From the NCBI GenBank assembly GCA_946885645.1, contig CAMPGU010000035.1:1-21445 (forward strand): a stretch of 21,445 bases of DNA, in the 5' to 3' direction. Shown piece by piece: positions 16,018 to 21,445 of this stretch (position 1 is its first letter; every line of letters begins with the position of its first letter). Made by a program: the position numbers and the translations under genes. Under the pieces are notes generated by a model, which searched no databases, was not told where the DNA came from, and was given only the letters and a program-made list of their open reading frames with translations. The stretch is from an uncultured Haloferula sp. Lineage in GTDB: Bacteria > Verrucomicrobiota > Verrucomicrobiae > Verrucomicrobiales > Akkermansiaceae.

Positions 16018-16761
16018 ATGCCGACCCTCACCGAAACCCATGTCGATTTGGAAACCACCCGCGGGATCATGCGCGTGCATGTCTTCGCGCCGGTGACGAC
16101 GGGGCCGGTCCCCGCGGTGATCTTCTACTCGGAGATCTTCCAAGCCACCGGCCCCATCCGCCGGATGGCGGCGGCGCTGGCGGGGGAGGGTTACCTGGTG
16201 GCGGTGCCCGAGGTTTACCATGAATTCGAGGCTCCCGGCACCGTGCTGGCCTACGATCAGGCGGGCTCCGACCGCGGCAATGAACTGAAATACGCCAAGG
16301 AGCTCGCATCCTATGACGAGGACGTGGACGTCCTGGTCATCTGGCTGCGCGGCCATGAGTCCTGCACCGGGAAGATCGCCAGCTACGGCGTCTGCCTCGG
16401 CGGTCATCTGGCCTTGCGTGCGGGTTACCACGCCGGGATCTCCGCGGTGGCCGCGTTTTATCCCACGGATGTCCATTCGGCGACGCTCGGGGCGGGGCAA
16501 TCCGACGACACCCTGAAACGCATCGCGGATCTGGATGCCGCGCTGCTTTTCGTCTGGGGGAGGCAGGACCCGCATATTCCGAAAGAGGGCCGCGAGAAGA
16601 TCCACCGCGCACTCGAAGACACGGGCGCGGATTTCGAGTGGCACGAGTTCAATGCCGCGCATGCCTTCCTCCGCGATGAAGGCGCGCGCTACAATCCGGC
16701 ATTGGCGCGGGTATGCACGGGCCTCCTGCTGAGGTTCCTCGGCGAGAAACTCGGATCTTGA
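16018..16761 (+). CDS. Dienelactone hydrolase family protein
   Basis: 247 residues, alpha/beta hydrolase fold. The catalytic triad is visible: nucleophile C126 in SYGVCLGGH, D184 in WGRQDPHIP, and H215 in NAAHAFLRD. The early strand VPAVIFYSEIFQATGPIRRMAAALAGEGYLV matches dienelactone hydrolases, where a Glu near residue 36-40 tunes the Cys nucleophile. Known family chemistry is hydrolysis of dienelactones to maleylacetate, but many members act on other esters, so the substrate is uncertain. The ATG at 16018 (MPTLTETHVD) is the natural start; the frame is open further upstream to 15952. No signal peptide, so likely cytoplasmic. It converges on the Arg/Gly-rich protein gene with 25 bp between. 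A short GC-rich hairpin-capable stretch (CCGCG/CGCGG, about 16763-16776) lies between the stops, without a T-tract. Confidence 0.87.
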   Translation: MPTLTETHVDLETTRGIMRVHVFAPVTTGPVPAVIFYSEIFQATGPIRRMAAALAGEGYLVAVPEVYHEFEAPGTVLAYDQAGSDRGNELKYAKELASYDEDVDVLVIWLRGHESCTGKIASYGVCLGGHLALRAGYHAGISAVAAFYPTDVHSATLGAGQSDDTLKRIADLDAALLFVWGRQDPHIPKEGREKIHRALEDTGADFEWHEFNAAHAFLRDEGARYNPALARVCTGLLLRFLGEKLGS

Positions 16762-16786
16762 TCCGCGGCTTCGCGGCCGCGGGCGA

Positions 16787-18370
16787 TTACTCCTGCACCA
16801 GCGAGCTGATTTTCCCGCGCTTCTCCAGCCGCCGCTTCCAGATCATTGCCGGTCCGCGGAGCTGCTTCAGACGGGTGGGAGACATCCGGGAAATCGTGCG
16901 GATCATCTTCGCGTGACCGGGCACGGCCACCTGGACTTTGCGCGTTCTTTTCCGCTTTTTGCGCTTCTTCTTTTTAGCGGCTTTGGCGGCAGGGGCTTTT
17001 TCCTTCGCGGCGGGAGCACCCTGAGGGGCGCGGCGGCGCGGGAGGACGAGCGTGTCGTCGGCGAAAAGCAGCACGTGGCCCTGCGTCAGGAGCCAGAAGA
17101 GATCGGCCAGCCATTCCTTGCCCGGCTCGGTTTGTCCTTCGGGGAGCACGCCTGTCCAAAGCTGGGCGAGCTTCTTGTCGGGATTTTCCTCCAGCCATTT
17201 CACCATCGCGGCGGGGCGCTCGGCGAGGATGGCGTCCGTAGTCAGCGGATGCGGGCGGGCGGGACCCGTGAAGAGCTTGCTCTCGCGCTTGAAGACCGAG
17301 AGATGCTCGTTTTCCAGCAAGCGGCAGATTGCAGGAATGAGGATAGCCGGGTGCTTGCGTGCGTGCGATCCGGCGATGCGGACGCAGGCGAGCAAGCCGG
17401 GGGAGAGGTTCTTCGCCGGGATGTCCCCGGCCACCTCCGCGCTGCGGACCTCCTGGAAGATCTCCGGGAAAAGCCGCGTGGCGAAATCCCGCTCGATCTC
17501 GCTGCGATCGAAGCGCCATGCGGAGTCGTCGCCGCCTTTCGGCCGCCAGCGCACGCGCTTGCGCATCGTGTCCAGCCACGCGTTCACCGCTTCCTCGCCC
17601 CGCTCGGTGCGTACGCGGGAAGCATAGACCTCGAAGGGCAGGTTGGAGAAACGCTCCCGGTGGAGCCGGCGCAGGGTGGTCTGGTAAGAGTGGAAGTTCG
17701 GCGGCCCCAGCCATTCGCCGCTCATGCCGCAGCGGGCGACGACCTGGAAATTGCCGGCCGGCGGCTCGGTCTCGGTTTCCTCGGACTCGTAGTATTCCTC
17801 CGCCGCTTCCGATTGCCAGAAATGGGCGAGCGCCTCTTCCTTCGTCAGCCACAGGGACTGATCCTTGAGCGATACGAAGATCGGCGGCACCTTCTCCGAA
17901 ACCGTGAACTGCAAGTGGTAGCGGTTGCGCCCGGCGAGCAGGATCTGCGCGACATCGAACAATGAATAAACCCTGGCGACGTGGTGGATCTCGCGCACGA
18001 CCAGATGCACGGCCTCCGCTGCGGGAATCAAGGTGACGCGTACGCCTTCCGCCGGCTGTGGCAATTCCCGCGGGCCGAAATCGCGGCCTCCGCCCTGGCG
18101 CCGGTCACGATCGCGATCGCCTCCGCCGCGCTGCTGCCTGAAATCGCCGCGTCCATCCCCGCGTCCGCCGCCTCTCCCGTCCCTGCGGTCGCCATCGCGC
18201 CGGTCGAAGTCGCGCCGCCCGCGTTCCCCGCCGTCGCGCCGCCCGCGCGGTGCTTCATCTTCGCGGAACTCGGGAGTTTTTTTAGCCGGTGCATCGCCCC
18301 GGGCCCAGGAAGGGCCCAGATCGAATGCGGACAGCAGGCGCTTGGCCAGCTCATCGGAGGGATCACTCAC
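16787..18370 (-). CDS. Verrucomicrobia-type hypothetical protein with Arg/Gly/Asp-rich segment and basic tail
   Basis: 527 residues from the GTG at 18370 (MSDPSDELAKRLLSAFDL). Layout: a short acidic helix (1-20); an RGG/RD low-complexity segment (about 42-97) with GGERGRRDFDRRDGDRR and repeated RGGGRGD; a structured core (about 103-440) with VRVTLIPAAEAVHLVVREIHHVARVYSLFDVAQILLAG and CGMSGEWLGPPNFHSYQ; a helical region with HARKHPAILIPAICRLLENE; and a C-terminal KKKKRKKRKRTRK (466-478). The core resembles, as I recall, a family of uncharacterised proteins in Opitutae and other Verrucomicrobiota. RGG-type segments plus a Lys-rich tail suggest RNA or DNA binding (inference). No catalytic motif is recognised. 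The frame extends to an ATG at 18421 as an alternative start. Nothing is co-oriented close downstream; the gene converges on the dienelactone hydrolase. Confidence 0.72.
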   Translation of the reverse strand: MSDPSDELAKRLLSAFDLGPSWARGDAPAKKTPEFREDEAPRGRRDGGERGRRDFDRRDGDRRDGRGGGRGDGRGDFRQQRGGGDRDRDRRQGGGRDFGPRELPQPAEGVRVTLIPAAEAVHLVVREIHHVARVYSLFDVAQILLAGRNRYHLQFTVSEKVPPIFVSLKDQSLWLTKEEALAHFWQSEAAEEYYESEETETEPPAGNFQVVARCGMSGEWLGPPNFHSYQTTLRRLHRERFSNLPFEVYASRVRTERGEEAVNAWLDTMRKRVRWRPKGGDDSAWRFDRSEIERDFATRLFPEIFQEVRSAEVAGDIPAKNLSPGLLACVRIAGSHARKHPAILIPAICRLLENEHLSVFKRESKLFTGPARPHPLTTDAILAERPAAMVKWLEENPDKKLAQLWTGVLPEGQTEPGKEWLADLFWLLTQGHVLLFADDTLVLPRRRAPQGAPAAKEKAPAAKAAKKKKRKKRKRTRKVQVAVPGHAKMIRTISRMSPTRLKQLRGPAMIWKRRLEKRGKISSLVQE

Positions 18371-18496
18371 GGCGCGAAGATTAGCGGACGTTCCGGAAAT
18401 GACAAACCCGCCTTGCAACATTCTGAGGGCGCTTTTTTCCCGCTTCCGGACCTAACAAAAGCGGCATCGGGCAGGGAAAGGAGAGGCCGCTCGCAT

Positions 18497-18514
18497 CGCG
18501 TTCTCACGAACGCG
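18497..18514. repeat. REP-like hairpin CGCGTTC-TCAC-GAACGCG
   Basis: A perfect 7-bp inverted repeat with a 4-bp loop lies in the 315-bp gap between waaA and the Arg/Gly-rich protein gene. The flanking word TTTTGTAGG (minus strand) and this hairpin look like a repetitive extragenic palindrome. There is no T-tract, so it is not a classical terminator. Apart from this repeat and the terminator at 18589-18618, I see nothing gene-like in the 18371-18685 gap. A promoter for the Arg/Gly-rich protein gene should be in 18371-18588. Confidence 0.45.
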
Positions 18515-18588
18515 CCTACAAAAGCAAGGAAGCCCGACGCGGTTACGGAAAAAGGCCTTTATCCCATTCATGCTATCCATCCCGGCCC

Positions 18589-18618
18589 AAAAAAGCAGGC
18601 CACGGATTTCCCGCGGCC
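18589..18618 (-). terminator. Intrinsic terminator after waaA
   Basis: On the minus strand GGCCGCGG-GAAAT-CCGTGGCC forms an 8-bp stem (one G-T pair), followed by TGC and a run of six T. It lies 67 bp past the waaA stop codon and would end the rsmD-waaA transcript. Confidence 0.8.
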
Positions 18619-18685
18619 TCGCTCTTGGAAAAGCAGACGATTCCGATCCGCATGGCGACCGATGCCGTTAGCGCCACCGGCCTCC

Positions 18686-19978
18686 TCAATTTTCACTATT
18701 CATTCCCCCCGGGTTCAAGAGCTCCAGGATCCTTTCCGTCGCGCCGGAATGCACCGCCAGCACGCGCTCCGCGGCATCGCACATGTGCTCGGCGCGCCCG
18801 GGCTCCTCCAGAAGATCGTGTACGGACTTCAGCAGCGCGGCGGGATCATGAAATCGGACTGCGCCGCCTGCCGCTACCAGAGAGGAAGCCAGCGGCTCGA
18901 AGTTCTCCATGTGCGGGCCGAAGAGCAGCGGACGGCGCGCCAGGATCGCTTCTGCGGGATTCTGCCCGCCGCGGCCGAGGATGCTCTTTCCGATGACGAC
19001 CGCCGTGGCGTGGGCGGTCCAATCGCGGAGTTCTCCGGTGCTGTCGATGACGAGACAGGCCCGGGCCGGATCGCGCGGGGAATGGAATGCGGAGCGTAGC
19101 ACGACCTCGTAACCTCCGCATTCGAGCGCCGCTTTCACTTCCGCACGACGTTCCGCATGACGCGGCACCACGGCGTAGAGCGTGCCGGTGTCCCGCAGCG
19201 TTCTCCCGATCCACGCTTCTTCGCCCCCGTGGGTGCTTGCCGCGAGGACGACCGGGCGGCTCGCGCCGAAAGCTTCCAGCATGGCGGTGAATTCCGCGCG
19301 CTGCACCGGCCGTACCGCCGCGCCGGGATCGAATTTCGAGCTACCCGTGACCGCGATCTTTTCACGGGCCACCCCGAGCGCTTCCCACCTCGCCACGTCG
19401 CCGGGCTCTTGCGCGGCCACCGCATCCAGCATGCCGAAGACCGGCCGCACCCATGAAGCGAGCTTCCGGTAACGCGCCTCGGAGCGCCGGGAGAGCCGTG
19501 CATTCACCAGGCGCACGGGAATTCCACGGTCCCGGCAGGCGAGCAGCAGGTGCGGCCACGCCTCGCCCTCCACCAGCACGATCTGCGCGGGCTCGAAACG
19601 ATCCAGATAACGTCTCACGCAGAGCGGGAAATCCACCGGTGCGTAAGTCACCCGCAGGTCGGGGATCCCTGCCCCGGCCGCGACCGCATGTCCGGTCGCG
19701 GTCCCCACCGCCAGGACGAATTGCCTCCCCGGCTCCCGCGCCTGCCACGCGCGGATCAGCTTCAGGGCGATCATCGCCTCGCCCACGCTCACGGCATGCA
19801 GATGCACCTGCCCGCAAGGCTCGGATTCTTCCGCCCGCGGATAAATGGAAAACCTTTCCCGCAAGCCGCTGCCGAAGCCGCCGCGCTTGCCCATCCTCAC
19901 CAGCCAGCCCGGAAGCGCGATCAGCAGGAAGAGCGGCAGCAACAGGCGGTAGAGCCCGAGGACAAGGCGGAACGGCAT
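18686..19978 (-). CDS. waaA: 3-deoxy-D-manno-octulosonic acid (Kdo) transferase
   Basis: 430 residues from the ATG at 19978 (MPFRLVLGLYRLL). It transfers Kdo from CMP-Kdo to lipid A precursor at the inner membrane (LPS inner core). Evidence: a single N-terminal membrane anchor (about 5-27); the GLRERFSIYP segment; HAVSVGEA with E67, the expected catalytic base of the GT30 family; LVEGEAWPHLL; the C-lobe GSSKFDP, AASTHGGEE and AVVPRHAERR; and GRGGQNPAEAILARRPLLFGPHMENFEPLA, the usual CMP-Kdo site. The chain is of normal length for the family. The start codon is 10 bp after the rsmD stop codon, so the two probably form an operon. An intrinsic terminator follows. An ATG further upstream (20035) would overlap rsmD and is less likely. 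WaaA/KdtA presence indicates an LPS-bearing Gram-negative. Confidence 0.93.
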   Translation of the reverse strand: MPFRLVLGLYRLLLPLFLLIALPGWLVRMGKRGGFGSGLRERFSIYPRAEESEPCGQVHLHAVSVGEAMIALKLIRAWQAREPGRQFVLAVGTATGHAVAAGAGIPDLRVTYAPVDFPLCVRRYLDRFEPAQIVLVEGEAWPHLLLACRDRGIPVRLVNARLSRRSEARYRKLASWVRPVFGMLDAVAAQEPGDVARWEALGVAREKIAVTGSSKFDPGAAVRPVQRAEFTAMLEAFGASRPVVLAASTHGGEEAWIGRTLRDTGTLYAVVPRHAERRAEVKAALECGGYEVVLRSAFHSPRDPARACLVIDSTGELRDWTAHATAVVIGKSILGRGGQNPAEAILARRPLLFGPHMENFEPLASSLVAAGGAVRFHDPAALLKSVHDLLEEPGRAEHMCDAAERVLAVHSGATERILELLNPGGMNSEN

Positions 19979-19988
19979 CGCGCGCAGG

Positions 19989-20546
19989 CTAGGAAGGAGC
20001 CGCCGCAGCGTAAAGCAGGATGGCGCTGCCGCCATATTCGCGGCGATCCTCCAGGATCCAGCCCTCCGCTTCCGGGCTGCGGGAGGAAGCGGCGCATTCC
20101 GCGATGAACCAGCCGTTCTCCGCCAGCCGTTCTCGCAGCGCGGGCTTCGCCATCAGCTCCTTCAGGTGGTCGCGGTCGCCGTATTGTTTCGCATAGGGCG
20201 GATCGGCGAAAATAAGATCATAGCGGCCGGGGTCGCGCGCCAGCCAGGCGTGCACGTCCGCGCGCACCACCCGTCCGCCTTGCAGCCGGGATTTTTCCAG
20301 GTTCTCGCGGATCACCGTTTCCGCCTGGCGATGCTCGTCCACGAAAACACATGAGGTCGCACCGCGGCTCAAGGCCTCCAAGCCGATCGCGCCGGACCCG
20401 GCGAAAAGATCGAGCACGGTCGCCGATTCCACCTTCGGGCCCAGAATTGAAAAGATCGCCTGCCGGACGAAATCGGTGGTCGGGCGCGCGACCGCCTTGG
20501 GGACCTTGATGGCGAGTCGTCCGGCGGTTCCTGCAATGATGCGCAC
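19989..20546 (-). CDS. rsmD: 16S rRNA (guanine(966)-N2)-methyltransferase RsmD
   Basis: 185 residues, the usual RsmD size. It methylates G966 of 16S rRNA in the small subunit using S-adenosylmethionine. Seen: RPTTDFVRQAIFSIL at 21-35; the SAM-binding LDLFAGSGAIGLEALSRGA beginning at D46; the acidic end of strand beta-2 at D70 (VFVDEHR); and catalytic DPPY at 115-118 (FADPPYAKQY). The start is GTG at 20546 (MRIIAGTAGRL), which is the standard N-terminus of the family. It is followed at 10 bp by waaA. A strong GC hairpin lies in the 67-bp gap to the secreted hypothetical upstream. Confidence 0.94.
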   Translation of the reverse strand: MRIIAGTAGRLAIKVPKAVARPTTDFVRQAIFSILGPKVESATVLDLFAGSGAIGLEALSRGATSCVFVDEHRQAETVIRENLEKSRLQGGRVVRADVHAWLARDPGRYDLIFADPPYAKQYGDRDHLKELMAKPALRERLAENGWFIAECAASSRSPEAEGWILEDRREYGGSAILLYAAAAPS

Positions 20547-20585
20547 GGCGGGGAAATGGCAGTATCGGCGGGATTCGGCAAGCGG

Positions 20586-20612
20586 CCCGGGGCGGCTGCG
20601 CCGCCATCCGGG
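20586..20612. repeat. Strong GC hairpin upstream of rsmD
   Basis: CCCGG-GGCGGC-TGC-GCCGCC-AT-CCGGG forms an 11-bp stem with a 2-nt bulge and 3-nt loop, immediately after the stop codon of the secreted protein gene. There is no T-tract on either strand. The inner word CGGCTGCGCCG also occurs in the right arm of the element at 12327-12627. It may be a REP-type palindrome or a transcript-stabilising hairpin. Confidence 0.55.
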
Positions 20613-20613
20613 A

Positions 20614-21372
20614 CTACTTCTTCTTCGGCGCGGGCTTGGCAGCCCCGACCGGACCCTTCGGCTTGATCAGGCCGGCCGCCCCGAGCGGGAAGCGCACGAC
20701 CATGCCGCGGTCGAGAAGCCGCGTGCCTTGGGCGGAGACTTCCTGCAGGCGGTAAACCACGAGGCCGTATTTCTTGTCGCCGGTCTTGCCGATCGCGAAA
20801 TTTTCCTTGGTGGTGCCGAGACCGGTTTCTTCCTCGTACTTCCACTCGTGGCCGGTCCACGCCCCCAGCGTGCTGTTGGCATCCGCATTCACGTCCTCGA
20901 TCCGCTTGAGCTCCCCGTTCGGCGAGCGGAAGACGTCGGCTTTCGCATCGTAGCGGAGCGTCGAGACCGATTGGGCTCCGCCCGTCATGTTGATATTCCA
21001 GCGGCCTTCCTTGTCGCTTTTCAATTGGATCGCGACCGCCTCCACGGGCTTGAACTCGCGCTTCGACCAGAATTTCAGGTAATCGTCGTACTCCTCCTTG
21101 GTGAGCCCCAGGCGCTCGTCGAAGGGCAGGGGCACGCCGGGTTTGCCGGTCTTCGCGTGCTGGCGGAACCATTCGGCATTTTCCGGGGACTTGCGGGCGG
21201 TCTCTTCCACCTTCGCGATGTACTTATCCAACTCCGGCGGCGGCACGATGACCACGATCTCGCCCTTGATCGGTGTGTCTGCCGGAAGATATTCGGTCAG
21301 GATTTTCGGGGCCTCGGCCGCGAAGGCCGCGGAGCACGCGAAAGCGAAAAGCGGGGACAGGAAAAATTTCAT
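20614..21372 (-). CDS. Secreted hypothetical protein
   Basis: 252 residues. It has a signal peptide (MKFFLSPLFAFACSAAFA, cleavage before AEAPK). The mature part has a mixed helix/strand pattern with EEYDDYLKFWSKREFKPVEAVAIQL, WNINMTGGAQSVSTLRYDAKADVFRSPNGEL and WTGHEWKYEEE. It ends in a Pro/Lys-rich tail (KPKGPVGAAKPAPKKK). I do not recognise a named family and see no catalytic motif, so it is annotated only as an exported protein. The ATG at 21372 is the clear start. rsmD follows 67 bp downstream on the same strand, with a GC hairpin between, so co-transcription is possible. Confidence 0.75.
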   Translation of the reverse strand: MKFFLSPLFAFACSAAFAAEAPKILTEYLPADTPIKGEIVVIVPPPELDKYIAKVEETARKSPENAEWFRQHAKTGKPGVPLPFDERLGLTKEEYDDYLKFWSKREFKPVEAVAIQLKSDKEGRWNINMTGGAQSVSTLRYDAKADVFRSPNGELKRIEDVNADANSTLGAWTGHEWKYEEETGLGTTKENFAIGKTGDKKYGLVVYRLQEVSAQGTRLLDRGMVVRFPLGAAGLIKPKGPVGAAKPAPKKK

Positions 21373-21406
21373 GAAGCGGGTCGTTTGCCGGAGGAGCGCG
21401 CGAGCA

Positions 21407-21425
21407 TTTCCGCTCCGGGCGGAAA
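21407..21425. repeat. Short inverted repeat upstream of the secreted hypothetical
   Basis: TTTCCGC (21407-21413) and GCGGAAA (21419-21425) form a perfect 7-bp stem with a 5-bp loop, about 35 bp upstream of the gene starting at 21372. It could be an operator, leader hairpin or the tail of a repeat extending beyond the window. There is not enough to decide. Confidence 0.3.
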
Positions 21426-21445
21426 CTCAAGCGGCAATCCTGCAC

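Noticed and set aside
14184..16223. Very long plus-strand open frame (679 codons)
   Set aside because: It is the antisense of the lipoprotein and metallopeptidase genes. The opposite frames have signal peptides and clear motifs (HEMGH), while this frame has the His/Gly/Arg-rich composition of a GC-rich shadow.
18577..18656. 26-codon frame after waaA (MRIGIVCFSKSEAAGN...)
   Set aside because: It overlaps the waaA terminator hairpin and has no support beyond a start codon.
17981..19099. Plus-strand open frame spanning the gap before waaA
   Set aside because: It crosses an intrinsic terminator and lies opposite waaA and the Arg/Gly-rich protein; low-complexity shadow.

Overview
The window is GC-rich bacterial chromosome, most likely from the Verrucomicrobiota (Verrucomicrobiae, Luteolibacter/Haloferula-like). 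The assignment rests on a PEP-CTERM protein with a VPEP...RRRR tail, a PEP-CTERM-associated CAAX-type protease, a cyanobacterial/plant-style IspH, and several proteins that resemble verrucomicrobial hypothetical families. Kdo transferase and an outer-membrane beta-barrel show a Gram-negative envelope. I recognised families by eye from motifs; no search was run.

Layout. 1-164: 5' end of a zinc-ribbon gene leaving the window on the minus strand. 421-1632: secreted beta-barrel protein with its own promoter candidate and terminator. 1766-4480: three minus-strand genes (ispH, a TIGR02206/YwaF-like membrane protein, a PEP-CTERM protein). 4687-7955: plus-strand aminotransferase, CAAX-related protease and a helical-repeat protein. 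7975-9512: DoxX-like protein, small membrane protein and cupin, in alternating orientation. 9632-12307: a large GH63-type glucosidase. 12308-12680: a non-coding stretch filled by a 301-bp palindromic element with 47-bp terminal inverted repeats. 12681-15887: minus-strand Nudix protein, a 68-aa protein just behind tRNA-Leu(UAG), a putative lipoprotein and a secreted metallopeptidase. 16018-16761: dienelactone hydrolase. 16787-18370: a conserved-looking protein with an Arg/Gly/Asp-rich segment and a lysine-rich tail. 18686-21372: secreted hypothetical, rsmD and waaA on the minus strand, ending at a clear intrinsic terminator.

Most genes are housekeeping (isoprenoid synthesis, 16S rRNA methylation, LPS core, amino-acid metabolism) or secreted and envelope proteins. 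There is no phage, CRISPR, toxin-antitoxin or obvious defence locus. The most unusual items are the palindromic repeat element at 12327-12627, the Arg/Gly-rich protein at 16787-18370, and the PEP-CTERM substrate near a CAAX-type protease without an exosortase in view. I do not see convincing evidence of a wholly new multi-gene system.
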